Positions 1 through 10,615 of a DNA stretch of 64,000 bases are shown one piece after another (the first letter of the stretch is position 1; every line of letters starts with the position of its first letter). The DNA is from Rhodovastum sp963709085 (lineage in GTDB: Bacteria; Pseudomonadota; Alphaproteobacteria; Acetobacterales; Acetobacteraceae), in the NCBI GenBank assembly GCA_963709085.1, contig CAVPVB010000007.1:1922001-1986000 (forward strand), in the 5' to 3' direction. A program made the translations under genes and the position numbers. The notes under the pieces were generated by a model. It did not search any database, had not been told where the DNA came from, and was given only the letters and a program-made list of their open reading frames with translations.

Positions 1-135
1 GGCGATGTGCGGCGGGCGAAGCTGTATTACCTGCGCGGCCGCAGCGGCAAGTCGGCGCGCATCGCCGAGCGCGCCCGCGAGGTGCCTGGCACCGCGGGCG
101 CCGTCCCCGTGGCGGAGCAGGCGCAGGCCGAATAG
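1..135 (+). CDS. rplS: 50S ribosomal protein L19, C-terminal end (partial)
   Basis: The window opens inside a reading frame that runs 44 codons to a TAG at 133. The peptide contains the basic stretch VRRAKLYYLRGRSGKSARI, the C-terminal signature of bL19, a large-subunit protein at the 30S-50S interface. After the conserved part there is a short Ala/Glu-rich tail. The N-terminus lies outside the window. leuC follows 30 bases later in the same direction, so leucine genes sit downstream of the ribosomal gene. Identity is clear despite the short length. Confidence 0.93.
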   Translation, partial: GDVRRAKLYYLRGRSGKSARIAERAREVPGTAGAVPVAEQAQAE

Positions 136-165
136 CGGCTGCTTGTGCCGGAGGAGGGAACGTCC

Positions 166-1578
166 ATGGCCCAGAACAAGCCCCGCACCCTGTTCGACAA
201 GGTATGGGACAGCCACGTCGTCGAGCGTCTGCCCGATGGCACCTGCGTGCTGTACATCGACCGTCACCTCGTGCACGAGGTGACCAGCCCGCAGGCCTTC
301 GAGGGGCTGCGGAATGCCGGGCGCAGCGTGCGTCGGCCTGATGCGACGCTCGCGGTGGTGGACCACAACATCCCGACCTCCGACCGCAGCCAGGGCATCG
401 CCGAGCCGGAAAGCCGCCTCCAGGTGGAAACCCTGGAGCAGAATGTGGCCGCCTTCGGCGTGCCCTACATTCCGGTGCTGGATGCGCGGCAGGGCATCGT
501 GCACATCGTCGGCCCCGAGCAGGGCGCCTCGCTGCCCGGCATGACCATCGTCTGCGGCGATTCGCATACCTCCACCCATGGGGCGCTGGGCGCGCTGGCC
601 TTCGGCATCGGCACTTCCGAGGTCGAGCACGTGCTGGCGACGCAGACGCTGCTGCAGAAGCCGGCGAAGAACATGTCGGTCCGGGTGGACGGCACGCTGC
701 CGCCGGGCTGCACGGCGAAGGATATCGTGCTGGCCGTCATCGGCCGGATCGGCACCGCCGGCGGCAACGGCCACGTGATCGAGTTCGGCGGCGAAGCGAT
801 CCGCGCGCTCGACATGGCCGGACGCATGACGGTGTGCAACATGTCGATCGAGGCGGGCGCGCGGGCCGGCCTGATCGCGCCCGATGAAACCACGTTCGAC
901 TATGTGCGCGGCCGGCCATTCGCGCCGCAAGGCGAGGCGTTCGACCGGGCCGTCGCCTATTGGCGCAGCCTGCCATCCGACCCCGGCGCCGTCTTCGACA
1001 AGACCGTCACCCTGGATGCCGCCGCCGTCGCCCCCATGGTCACCTGGGGCACCAGTCCCGAGGCGGTGCTGCCGATCACCGGCACGGTTCCGAACCCGGA
1101 GGACGAGGCCGACGAGGCCAAGCGCGCGCAGATCGCCCGCATGGTCGAGTACATGGGCCTGATTCCGGGCCAGAAACTGTCCGAGCTGGCGGTGGACGTG
1201 GTGTTCATCGGCTCCTGCACGAACGGCCGCATCGAGGATATCCGGGCGGTGGCGCAACTGGTGCAAGGCCGCCGCGTGGCGCCGGGCGTGCGTGCCATGG
1301 TCGTGCCGGGCTCGGGCCTGGTGAAGCTGCAGGCCGAGCAGGAGGGGCTGGACCGCATCCTGCGCGAGGCCGGCTTCGAGTGGCGCGAGGCCGGTTGCTC
1401 GATGTGCCTGGGCATGAACCCGGACAAGCTCACCCCGGGGCAGCGTTGCGCCAGCACCTCCAACCGCAATTTCGAGGGTCGCCAGGGACCGGGCGGGCGG
1501 ACGCATCTGCTGTCGCCGGCGATGGCCGCCGCCGCCGCGGTGACCGGCCGCCTCACCGATGTCCGGGAGCTGGTGTAA
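166..1578 (+). CDS. leuC: 3-isopropylmalate dehydratase, large subunit
   Basis: This is the large subunit of the cytosolic 4Fe-4S isomerase that converts 2-isopropylmalate to 3-isopropylmalate in leucine synthesis, working with LeuD. The product is 470 aa, normal for LeuC. The three cluster cysteines are visible: one in GSCTNGR (about residue 351) and two in CSMC (about residues 411 and 414). The N-terminal DHNIPT and GDSHTSTHGA motifs of the aconitase fold are also present. I chose ATG 166 because GAGGAGGG lies 8 bases upstream; an in-frame GTG at 145 is possible but has no better site. It overlaps leuD by one base, implying translational coupling. Confidence 0.97.
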   Translation: MAQNKPRTLFDKVWDSHVVERLPDGTCVLYIDRHLVHEVTSPQAFEGLRNAGRSVRRPDATLAVVDHNIPTSDRSQGIAEPESRLQVETLEQNVAAFGVPYIPVLDARQGIVHIVGPEQGASLPGMTIVCGDSHTSTHGALGALAFGIGTSEVEHVLATQTLLQKPAKNMSVRVDGTLPPGCTAKDIVLAVIGRIGTAGGNGHVIEFGGEAIRALDMAGRMTVCNMSIEAGARAGLIAPDETTFDYVRGRPFAPQGEAFDRAVAYWRSLPSDPGAVFDKTVTLDAAAVAPMVTWGTSPEAVLPITGTVPNPEDEADEAKRAQIARMVEYMGLIPGQKLSELAVDVVFIGSCTNGRIEDIRAVAQLVQGRRVAPGVRAMVVPGSGLVKLQAEQEGLDRILREAGFEWREAGCSMCLGMNPDKLTPGQRCASTSNRNFEGRQGPGGRTHLLSPAMAAAAAVTGRLTDVRELV

Positions 1579-2198
1579 TGGACGCGTTTACGACCCTCAC
1601 CGCCGTCGCGGCGCCCTTGCCGATGGCAAACGTCGATACCGACAAGATCATTCCGGCGCGGTTTCTCAAGACCATCCGGCGCACCGGGCTCGGCGTGAAT
1701 CTTTTCGACACGCTGCGCTACGACGCGGACGGCAACGAACGGCCGGATTTCGTGCTCAACCAGGAGCCGTACCGTGGCGCGCAGATTCTCATCGCGCATG
1801 AGAATTTCGGCTGCGGTTCCTCGCGCGAGCATGCCCCGTGGGCGCTGCTGGATTTCGGCATCCGTTGCGTCATCGCGCCGGACTTCGCCGATATTTTTTA
1901 CAACAACACCTTCAAGAACGGCATCCTGCCGATCCGCCTGCCGCGGGAGGTCTGCGACCTGCTGATGCAGGATGCGCGCATGGGCGGCAACGCGCGGCTG
2001 ACCATCGACCTTGCGGAACAAATCGTCCTGCGCCCGAACGGGGAAAAGATCCGCTTCGAGATCGATCCGTTCCGCAAGCATTTGCTGCTGAACGGGCTGG
2101 ACGATATCGGCCAGACGCTGCAGCACGCGCCCGCCATCGACAGCTATGAAGCGCGGCAGCGCGAGGAGAAATCCTGGCAGCCGGCGATCACGATCTAA
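1578..2198 (+). CDS. leuD: 3-isopropylmalate dehydratase, small subunit
   Basis: This is the swivel-domain partner of LeuC, 206 aa, full length. Key segments are NVDTDKIIPARFL near residue 17 and ENFGCGSSREHAPWAL near residue 75, which carries substrate-binding residues of the small subunit. The start ATG at 1578 shares its A with the leuC TAA stop (TAATG), so the two subunits should be made in equal amounts by coupled translation. leuB follows after an 81-base gap that contains a short hairpin. Confidence 0.96.
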   Translation: MDAFTTLTAVAAPLPMANVDTDKIIPARFLKTIRRTGLGVNLFDTLRYDADGNERPDFVLNQEPYRGAQILIAHENFGCGSSREHAPWALLDFGIRCVIAPDFADIFYNNTFKNGILPIRLPREVCDLLMQDARMGGNARLTIDLAEQIVLRPNGEKIRFEIDPFRKHLLLNGLDDIGQTLQHAPAIDSYEARQREEKSWQPAITI

Positions 2199-2224
2199 GT
2201 TTTCCACGATCCAAGTCTTTCTCT

Positions 2225-2245
2225 GCCCTCCTCTTGCGGGAGGGC
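2225..2245 (+). terminator. Short hairpin between leuD and leuB
   Basis: GCCCTCC pairs with GGAGGGC across a 7-base loop, followed by GAACTTTCTT. The 7-bp GC-only stem could act as a weak terminator or as an mRNA end that lowers leuB expression relative to leuCD. The T-run is imperfect, so full termination is doubtful and readthrough into leuB is expected. Confidence 0.35.
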
Positions 2246-2279
2246 GAACTTTCTTCCGACCTCAGAAGGACTGCGAAAC

Positions 2280-3392
2280 ATGCCCGCCAACAAGAAGCTC
2301 CTGATCCTCCCGGGCGATGGCATCGGTCCCGAGGTCATGCATGAGGTTCGCCGCGTGATCGACTGGATGGACCGCCGCCGCGCGGTTGCATTCGATCTCA
2401 CCGAGGATTTGGTCGGCGGCGCCTCCATCGACGCCACCGGCACCGCGATCACCGACGCCGCGATGCAGCGCGCGCTGGAGGCGGATGCCGTGCTGTTCGG
2501 CGCGGTCGGCGGCCCGAAATGGGATACGCTGGGTTTCGCTACGCGGCCGGAAATCGCCATCCTGCGGTTGCGCAGCGAGCTTGGCCTGTTCGCCAATCTT
2601 CGCCCCGCCATCGTGTACGACCCGCTGGTCGATGCCAGCACGCTGAAGCCCGAGGTGATCCGCGGCCTCGACCTGATGATCGTGCGCGAGAGCACCGGCG
2701 GCATCTATTTCGGCACCCCGCGCGGGGTGGAAACCCTGCCGGACGGCAGCAAGCGCGGCATCAACACCGAGGTTTACACCACGCCGGAAATCGAGCGCGT
2801 CGCCCGGGTGGCACTTGACCTCGCGCGGAAGCGGCAGAACCGGGTCTGCTCGGTGGAAAAGGCCAATGTGATGGAAACCGGTCTGCTGTGGCGGCAGACC
2901 GTGCAGGCGCTGCGGGACGCGGAATACCCGGATGTCGGGCTCAGCCACATGTATGCCGATAACTGCGCCATGCAGCTGGTGCGCAACCCGCGCCAGTTCG
3001 ACGTGATCGTTACCGGCAATCTGTTCGGCGATCTGCTGTCGGACCTCGCCTCGATGCTGACCGGCTCGCTCGGCATGCTGCCCTCGGCGACGCTGGGGGC
3101 GCCCGATGCGACCGGCCGGCGGCATGCGCTGTACGAACCGATCCATGGCAGCGCGCCGGATATCGCCGGCAAGGGGGTCGCCAATCCGCTGGCGCAGATT
3201 CTCAGCTTCGCCATGCTGCTGCGCTACTCCTTCGGGCTGGAGGAGGATGCGGCGCTGATCGAGCGCGCCTGTGTGAACGTGCTGGCGAACGGCCTGCGCA
3301 CGGCGGATATCATGGCGCCGGGCAGCGCCCGCGTCGGCACCCAGGTGATGGGCGAGGCGGTGGTGCGCGAACTGGACAAGCTGGCGGCCTGA
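2280..3392 (+). CDS. leuB: 3-isopropylmalate dehydrogenase
   Basis: This is the NAD-dependent oxidative decarboxylase that forms 2-oxoisocaproate, the third leucine-specific step; it is cytosolic and dimeric. The 370-aa length fits the family. Visible features are the N-terminal LPGDGIGPEV, the ELGLFANLRPA substrate loop (about residue 99), the catalytic SVEKANVMET segment, and the metal-binding stretch NLFGDLLSDLASML (about residue 247), followed by LYEPIHGSAPDIAGKG, the NAD-binding loop. The start ATG has AGAAGGA 9 bases upstream. It completes a leuCDB set in one direction. Confidence 0.97.
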   Translation: MPANKKLLILPGDGIGPEVMHEVRRVIDWMDRRRAVAFDLTEDLVGGASIDATGTAITDAAMQRALEADAVLFGAVGGPKWDTLGFATRPEIAILRLRSELGLFANLRPAIVYDPLVDASTLKPEVIRGLDLMIVRESTGGIYFGTPRGVETLPDGSKRGINTEVYTTPEIERVARVALDLARKRQNRVCSVEKANVMETGLLWRQTVQALRDAEYPDVGLSHMYADNCAMQLVRNPRQFDVIVTGNLFGDLLSDLASMLTGSLGMLPSATLGAPDATGRRHALYEPIHGSAPDIAGKGVANPLAQILSFAMLLRYSFGLEEDAALIERACVNVLANGLRTADIMAPGSARVGTQVMGEAVVRELDKLAA

Positions 3393-3517
3393 CGGCAGAC
3401 GTGGCGGCGGCAGACGGAGCGGCGATGCGGTAACCGCCGGCAGCGCCCGCTGACCCATCTTCGTTGCGTCTTTCCGTCTTTCGGTGCAATTCCGGCGCGG
3501 AACGGCTAGGTTTGGCC

Positions 3518-4573
3518 ATGTCCGACCACCCGCACGTCGCCACGATCGAGCGCGCCCTCGTTCTCCTGCTCATCGCCCTGCTGCTGGGCGGCGTGTTCGA
3601 GGTGCTGCGGCCCTTCTTCACCGCCATTCTGTTCGGCGCCATCCTGGCCGTGGCCGCCTGGCCGTTGCGCGACGTGCTCGTGCGCATCGGCCTGCCGCGC
3701 AGCGCCGCGGCCTTCGTGCTGCTGTTGCTCGCGCTCTGCCTGCTGGCGATCCCGGCGCTGATCCTGGCCCCCGGCCTGGCCAGTCAGGTGGCGCATGGCA
3801 GCGAGCGTATTGCCGAGTTCCTCGCCACCCTGCCGCACACCCCGCCCGACTGGATCGCTTCCCTGCCGCTGGTCGGCGAGCAGATCGCCGAGCTGTGGGG
3901 CAATGCCGCCAGCGGCGAGCTTGATCTGGTCGAGACGCTCTCGCCCTATTCCGAGTCGCTGCGCCACACCCTGGTCGCGGTCGCCGCCGGCCTGGCCGAC
4001 AGCCTGCTGCAGCTTGTGCTGGCGCTGGCCGTCGCCACCATGTTCTGGGTGCACGGGCGTGAGCTGGCCGCCGAGTTGCGCGCCGTGCTGCGCCGCCTGG
4101 GCGGCGACGCCGCGGCCGGCGCGCTGGACACCGCCGGCGCCTCGTTGCGCGGCGTCGCCTATGGCGTGGTCGGCACCGCGGCGCTGCAGGCGACGTTGAT
4201 GGGGACGGGACTCGCCATCGCCGGCGTCGTCGGCGCGCCGACTTTCGGCTTCATCACGTTGCTGCTCTCGCTCAGCCAGATCGGCGCGCCGCTGATCTAT
4301 GTCATCGGCCTCGGCTCGGCGTGGTGGCTGTACCAGGGCGGGGCGGTGGGCTGGGCGCTGTTCATGGTCGGCTGGTGCGTGCTGGTCAGCGCCGCCGATC
4401 ATGTGATCCGGCCGGTGCTGATCAGTTTCGGGGTGGCGATGCCGCTGACGCTGGTCATCCTTGGCGTGTTCGGCGGGTTCCTGTCGTTCGGCTTCCTGGG
4501 ACTGTTCATCGGGCCGAGCCTGCTGGCGGTGGCCTTCACGCTGCTGGCGGCTTGGCGCGGGCGCACCGCCTGA
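3518..4573 (+). CDS. AI-2E family transporter (PerM-like permease)
   Basis: A 351-aa inner-membrane protein of the AI-2E/PerM family. The hydrophobic pattern fits the family: two N-terminal membrane segments (about residues 10-60), a third near 65-90, a soluble middle (90-150), and a C-terminal bundle from about 155 to the end. The family topology and the conserved GAPTFGFITLLLSLSQIGAPL region support the call. Members have been linked to autoinducer export, Na+/H+ exchange or envelope functions, so the substrate cannot be named. I chose ATG 3518 over upstream frames because the protein then begins directly before the first membrane segment. Confidence 0.82.
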   Translation: MSDHPHVATIERALVLLLIALLLGGVFEVLRPFFTAILFGAILAVAAWPLRDVLVRIGLPRSAAAFVLLLLALCLLAIPALILAPGLASQVAHGSERIAEFLATLPHTPPDWIASLPLVGEQIAELWGNAASGELDLVETLSPYSESLRHTLVAVAAGLADSLLQLVLALAVATMFWVHGRELAAELRAVLRRLGGDAAAGALDTAGASLRGVAYGVVGTAALQATLMGTGLAIAGVVGAPTFGFITLLLSLSQIGAPLIYVIGLGSAWWLYQGGAVGWALFMVGWCVLVSAADHVIRPVLISFGVAMPLTLVILGVFGGFLSFGFLGLFIGPSLLAVAFTLLAAWRGRTA

Positions 4574-4682
4574 ACGGCGCGCATCCGCATGGAAATCCCT
4601 GCATGCAAATCGCCGCATGGACCGGCAACGGGCGCGGGGTGTAGCGTGCGCCGCCCGCCTGCGTAGCCAGGAGTGACGTTAC

Positions 4683-5810
4683 ATGAGGGCTCCGACCCTT
4701 GGCGGCATCGACTGCGATGTGCATCCGGCGCCTCCCGGCATGGCGACGTTGCTGCCGTATCTCGACGTTTACTGGCGCGCGCAGGTAACGGTCCGCGGCA
4801 TCGACGGACTCGACCTGATGTGTTTCCCCTCCGGCGCGCCGGCGCATGGCCGCGCCGACTGGCGCCCCGCCGCCGGCGGCGGCAGGCCCGGCAGCGATCT
4901 GGCCACGCTGCGGACGCATGTGCTCGACGGCTTCGGTTCGCAGATCGCCATCCTTAACTGCCTGTACGGCATCGAGGGGCTGGGTAACGAATTCCTGGCC
5001 GCCGCCCTGGCCCGCGCGCTGAACGACTGGATCGCCGCCGAATGGCTCGACCAGGAGAAGCGGCTGCGCGCCTCCATCATCATCCCCCTCCAGAACCCCG
5101 AACTGGCGGTCGAGGAGATCGAGCGGCGGGCCGGTGATCCGCGTTTCGTGCAGGTGATGGTGCTGGCCATGGGCAACATGCCGCTTGGCAAGCGGCTGCT
5201 GTGGCCGATCTGGGCGGCGGCTGAGCGGCATGGCCTGCCGCTGGCCATCCATGCCGGCACCACCGCGCGCCACGCCACCACCAGCAATGGCTGGCCGTCC
5301 TACCACCTGGAGGACTACGTCACCACGTCGCTGGCCTTCCAGGCGCAATTGCTGAGCCTGGTCAGCGAGGGCGTGTTCCACAAATATCCGCGCCTGACCG
5401 TGGTGCTGCTGGAATCCGGCTTCACCTGGCTGCCCGCTTTCCTGTGGCGGGCCAACCAGACCTGGCAGGCGATGCGCGCGGAAGTGCCCTGGGTGGACCG
5501 CCCGCCCGCCGACATCATCCGCGCGCATGTGCGCGTCACCCTGCAGCCCGCCGATGCCCCGCCCGAGCCGCGGGAGCTTGGCCATGTGCTCGACCAGCTC
5601 GGCGCCGACCAGATGCTGCTGTTCTCGACCGATTATCCGCACTGGCAGTTCGAGGGGCGGGACGCCTTTCCGCCCGGCTTTCCGGCCGCGCTGCGCCGCC
5701 GTGTGCTGGTGGACAACGCGCAGGCGACCTATCCGCGCCTGCAGCCGCCCATGGGCAAGGGAACCGGGCACGACGCAACGGCGCGCACGCCCGCGGAGAC
5801 GACGGCATGA
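4683..5810 (+). CDS. Amidohydrolase (metal-dependent TIM-barrel hydrolase)
   Basis: A 375-aa member of the amidohydrolase-2 family (ACMSD/gamma-resorcylate decarboxylase type). Metal-site motifs are intact: D12-x-H14 in GIDCDVHP, the central histidine in AIHAGT near residue 188, the acidic LLESGFTW segment near 243, and the catalytic aspartate in STDYPHW near 317. GGAG lies 9 bases before the ATG. It is the first gene of an operon with a related amidohydrolase (4-base ATGA overlap) and a peptide-type ABC importer, so it probably acts on a compound the importer brings in. The substrate is unknown. Confidence 0.85.
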   Translation: MRAPTLGGIDCDVHPAPPGMATLLPYLDVYWRAQVTVRGIDGLDLMCFPSGAPAHGRADWRPAAGGGRPGSDLATLRTHVLDGFGSQIAILNCLYGIEGLGNEFLAAALARALNDWIAAEWLDQEKRLRASIIIPLQNPELAVEEIERRAGDPRFVQVMVLAMGNMPLGKRLLWPIWAAAERHGLPLAIHAGTTARHATTSNGWPSYHLEDYVTTSLAFQAQLLSLVSEGVFHKYPRLTVVLLESGFTWLPAFLWRANQTWQAMRAEVPWVDRPPADIIRAHVRVTLQPADAPPEPRELGHVLDQLGADQMLLFSTDYPHWQFEGRDAFPPGFPAALRRRVLVDNAQATYPRLQPPMGKGTGHDATARTPAETTA

Positions 5811-6911
5811 GCCCCGATGACGCCCCGGCGGGCGCGGCGCTGCGCGAAAAGCGCGCCCGCCCGCGCCCGCGGGTGATCGATTGCGGCGTCCACCACGCGC
5901 TGCGCTCGCTGAAGGACCTGCACCCCTATCTGTCCAAACGCTGGCGGGACCATCTGGACGCTTATGGATTCCGCCAGCCTGCACCCTTCCTGGGTGCCTT
6001 GCCCTGTCCCAGGGTAGCGCCGGGGGCCACGCGAGTCTGGGGCCTGGCCGCCGGGTTCGGACCTCGCTTTGCTGCGGACCCAGTTGCTCGACCGCTACGA
6101 TGTCGAGTACGGGCTGCTGCATCTGCTGTTTCCGCAGGGCATGGACCAGCGCAACCAGGAACTCGGCGCCGCCCTGTGCCGCGCCCTGAACGAGTGGGCG
6201 GTCGAGCACTGGACCAGCCGGGACAAGCGCCTGAAGGCCGCCATCATGGTGCCCGGCGAGGACCCCGAGGCGGCGGCGGAGGAGATCGAGCGCTGGGCTG
6301 GCCATGCCGGTTTCGTCCAGGTCGGCATGGTCACCCATACCATCGAGCCGCTCGGCCGGCGCCGCTACTGGCCGGTCTATGACGCCGCCTCCCGCCATAA
6401 CCTGCCGGTCGGTCTGCACAACTCGGGCAGCAACGGCCACGCGGTTACCGGCACGGGCTGGCCCAGCTACGGCGTGGAGGAGCAACACGAGGTCGCGATT
6501 TCGCAGCAGGCCGTGGTGGTCAGTCTGGTCACCGAGGGAGTGTTCGCGCTGCATCCCTCGTTGCGCGTGGTGATGATCGGGGCGGGATTCGCCTGGGTGC
6601 CGTCCTTGTGCTGGCGGCTCGACCACGCCTGGGCGCGCATGCGCGACGAGGTGCCGCATTTGACCAATCCGCCCTCGGAGACCATTCGCCGGCATTTCTG
6701 GTTCACTACCCAGCCCGCCGAGGCGCCCGAGCGGCCGGAGGATCTGCGCCGGGTGATCGACTGGGTGGGCTGGGACCGCATCCTGTTCGCCACTGGCTAC
6801 CCGCATTGGGACATGGACGATCCCGAGCAGGTCTTCCCCATCCGTCTGTCCGAGGAGGAGCGGCGGGGGGTGTACAACGGCAATGCACGGGCGTTGTACG
6901 GGCTGCGCTGA
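5807..6911 (+). pseudogene. Second amidohydrolase, frameshifted and lacking acidic active-site residues
   Basis: This paralogue of the preceding gene starts at an ATG overlapping its stop (ATGA). The frame is coding to about 6020 (HLDAYGFRQPAPFLGALP), then continues one base out of frame (RESGAWPPGSDLALLRTQLLDRY) to a TGA at 6911. A one-base insertion in the G5 run at 6022-6026 would explain this. Independently, the DxH aspartate is Gly (IDCGVHH), the SGF glutamate segment reads MIGAGFAW, and the catalytic DYPHW aspartate is Gly (TGYPHW), while the histidines remain. So even a repaired protein would be a probable pseudoenzyme, perhaps a structural partner of its neighbour. The frameshift may be a sequencing error; the substitutions are harder to explain that way. 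Confidence 0.75.
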
Positions 6912-7032
6912 CGGGTTGGCGGCCAGTGGCGGCGGCGATCGGACGAAGGAGGGCCGGGGGCCTTGACCGGCGCGGCCATCTGATTGTCTGCTTGCCAAGG
7001 AGACCGGCAAACCGGCTCGCGGGAGACGAAGG

Positions 7033-8679
7033 ATGAGGTCGAGGGCCGTCATGGCCGTCGCGGCGATGGTGGTCTTTTCCACTCCTGCATATGCCGCGCC
7101 GCGCGAGCAACTGGTGATCGGGGTCTCGCAGTTCCCCGCCACCCTGCATCCCGCCATCGATCCCGAGGCGATCAAAGTCTACACGATGGGGTTCGGCCTG
7201 CGGCCGATCAGCGCCTTCGACAGCGACTGGAAGAATACCTGCCTGCAATGCACCGAACTGCCCAGCCTGGCGAACGGGCTGGCGCGGATGGAAGGGCGCG
7301 GCATGGCGGTGACGGTCAAGCTGAGGCCCGGCCTCCTCTGGGGCGACGGCGTGCCGGTGACGGCGCGCGACCTGGCCTTCACGTGGAAGCTCGGCCACGA
7401 TCCCGCCTCGGGCTTTGCCGATCTGAGCTACTGGCTGCGGGTGGACAGCATCGAGGTGATCGATGACCTCACCGCGGTGATGCACCTGAACCAGATATGG
7501 ACCCAGTTCGACCATCTGCCGGGAATGCTGCCCGAGCATCTGGAAGCGAAGCCGGCGGCGGCGGCGAAGCAGCCGGGCGACTACGCCAAGCAGACCCTGT
7601 ATGCGCGCGCGCCCACCACGCCGGGGCTGTACAACGGTCCGTACCGGATCACCCAGTACGATTCCGGCGCCCAGGTGGTACTGGAGCCGAACCCGTACTG
7701 GCACGGCACCGCGCCCGGCTTCCGCCGCATCGTCATCCGCGCCATCGAGAACACCGCGGCGCTGCAGGCCAATCTGCAATCGGGCGACGTGGACTTCGCG
7801 CCCGGCGACGCGCCGTCGCTGACCCTGGACCAGGTGCTGGCGCTGCGCCGCCAGCATCCTGATGACTGGACCTACCTGTTCAAGCCGGCGCTCAGCTATG
7901 AGCATATCGACCTGAACCTGGACAATCCGATCCTCGCCGATATCCGGGTGCGCCGGGCGCTGCTGCTGGCGCTGGACCGGCGCACCCTGGCGGACCGGCT
8001 GTTCGACGGCATGCAGCCGGTGGCGGCAGGCTTCGTCACCCCGCTCGATCCGATGCATGACGAGGCGGTGGCGGTTCCGCCCGCCGATCCGGCGCACGCC
8101 CGCGCGCTGCTGGCCGAGGCGGGATGGCGTCCCGGACCCGATGGCATCTGCCGGAACGGGCGCGGCGAGCGGCTGAGCCTGGAGTTTCGCACCACCGCCG
8201 GCAACCGCGTGCGCGAACTGGCGCAGCAGGTGATGAAGGACCAGTGGCGCGCGGTCGGCGTGGAGGCGCTGGTGAACAATGAACCGGCGCGGGTGCTGTT
8301 CGGCGAGACTCTGAGGCGGCGCCAGTTCTCCGGCATGGTGATGTATGCCTGGTCCACCGGCATCAGCTATCCGCCGCGGCAAACCCTGGCCTCCGACCAG
8401 GTTCCGACGGCAGCGAATAACTGGGGCGGATCGAACTACATGGGCTTCCGCGACGCCGGCATGGATGCGGCGATCCTGACGGCGGAGACTGATCTCGATC
8501 CGGGCCACCAGCGCGCGGCCTGGGCGGCGATGCAGCGTATCTATGCCGAGCAACTGCCGGCGCTGCCGCTGTTCTTCCGGGCCGACGCCTATGTGCTGCC
8601 GAAATGGCTGAAAGGCGTGCGCCCGACCGGCCATAGCGATTATTCCAGCCTGTGGGCCGAGGACTGGCACGCGGAATGA
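7033..8679 (+). CDS. Peptide-type ABC transporter substrate-binding protein (SBP family 5)
   Basis: A 548-aa periplasmic binding protein of the DppA/OppA/NikA type. It has a Sec signal peptide (MRSRAVMAVAAMVVFSTPAYA, cleavage probably after AYA), then the family pattern: TLHPAIDPEA, the LRPGLLWGDGVPVTARDLAFTWKL segment, the PYRITQYDSGAQVVLEPNPYW stretch and a late VRRALLLALDRRTLADRLFDG region. It begins the importer part of the operon and its stop overlaps the next ATG (ATGA). Ligand cannot be told from sequence; the two amidohydrolases suggest an amide, cyclic amide or aromatic acid rather than a plain peptide. Confidence 0.9.
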   Translation: MRSRAVMAVAAMVVFSTPAYAAPREQLVIGVSQFPATLHPAIDPEAIKVYTMGFGLRPISAFDSDWKNTCLQCTELPSLANGLARMEGRGMAVTVKLRPGLLWGDGVPVTARDLAFTWKLGHDPASGFADLSYWLRVDSIEVIDDLTAVMHLNQIWTQFDHLPGMLPEHLEAKPAAAAKQPGDYAKQTLYARAPTTPGLYNGPYRITQYDSGAQVVLEPNPYWHGTAPGFRRIVIRAIENTAALQANLQSGDVDFAPGDAPSLTLDQVLALRRQHPDDWTYLFKPALSYEHIDLNLDNPILADIRVRRALLLALDRRTLADRLFDGMQPVAAGFVTPLDPMHDEAVAVPPADPAHARALLAEAGWRPGPDGICRNGRGERLSLEFRTTAGNRVRELAQQVMKDQWRAVGVEALVNNEPARVLFGETLRRRQFSGMVMYAWSTGISYPPRQTLASDQVPTAANNWGGSNYMGFRDAGMDAAILTAETDLDPGHQRAAWAAMQRIYAEQLPALPLFFRADAYVLPKWLKGVRPTGHSDYSSLWAEDWHAE

Positions 8680-9637
8680 CGGTGCCGCTGCTGGAGGTCG
8701 CGGATTTATGCGTGTCGTTCCCGCACGCCGGCGGCGTGCGCCGGGCGGTCGCCGGCATTTCCTATGCGCTGGCGGCCGGCCGCACCCTCGGCGTGGTGGG
8801 CGAGAGCGGCTGCGGCAAGAGCGTCACCGCGCTGGCGCTGATCGGCCTGGTGCCGCCGCCCGGCCGGGTCGAGGGCGCGATCCGCTTCGACGGGCGGCAA
8901 CTGGTGGGCCAGTCGCGCGCCGCCTGGCGGGCGCTGCGCGGGGCGGATATCGCCATGGTGTTCCAGGAGCCGATGACGGCGCTGAACCCGGTGATGACGA
9001 TCGGCCGGCAGATCGCCGAATCGCTGGTGCTGCACCGCGACGGCATGGGCTGGCGCGAGGGCGAGCGGGAGGCGGTGGGCCTGCTGGAAGCGGTCGGCAT
9101 CAACGCGCCGCGCGACCGGGCGCGCGCCTATCCGCACCAGCTTTCCGGCGGCATGTGCCAGCGCGCGGTGATCGCCATGGCGCTGGCCTGCGCGCCGCGA
9201 TTGCTGATCGCCGACGAGCCGACCACGGCACTCGACGTGACCATCCAGGCGCAGATCCTCGACCTGCTGCAGGATCTGCAGGACCGCACCGGCATGGCGA
9301 TCCAGTTCATCAGCCACAACCTCGCCGTGGTGAGCGCGATCGCGCACGAAATCATCGTGATGTACGCGGGCCGGATCGTCGAGCGGGCGCCGGCGGAAGC
9401 GTTGTTCGCCCAGCCGCTGCATCCCTACACGCAGGGGCTGATCGCGACCCTGCCGGACCCGGACCATCGGGTCGCGCGGCTGCCGGTGATCGCGGGCGGC
9501 GTGGCCGACGCCGATGCCGGCGGCTTCTGCCGTTTCGCCGATCGCTGCCCGCGCGCCGACGCCGCCTGCCGGATCGCCGAGCCGGCTTTGGTGGAGATGG
9601 CGCCCGGCCATGTGGTCGCCTGCTTCAAGGCGGGCGC

Positions 9638-9641
<4 letters not shown>
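8676..9641 (+). CDS. ABC transporter ATP-binding protein (DppD/OppD-type)
   Basis: A 321-aa cytoplasmic ATPase subunit. Walker A is GESGCGKS (about residues 44-51), the Q-loop FQEPMTALNP, the ABC signature LSGGMCQRAVIAMAL and Walker B LLIADEPTTALD are all in order, then SHNLAVV with the switch histidine. The C-terminal oligopeptide/dipeptide extension contains CRFADRCPRADAAC, whose cysteines resemble the iron-sulfur-binding tail of this subfamily. The start is the ATG that overlaps the SBP stop. It pairs with the next gene as the two ATPases of one importer. Confidence 0.93.
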
Positions 9642-10609
<968 letters not shown>

Positions 10610-10615
10610 GGGGGC

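Noticed and set aside
4536..7175. A long minus-strand open frame opposite the amidohydrolases
   Set aside because: No recognisable domain; the plus strand carries clear motifs and overlaps of an operon.
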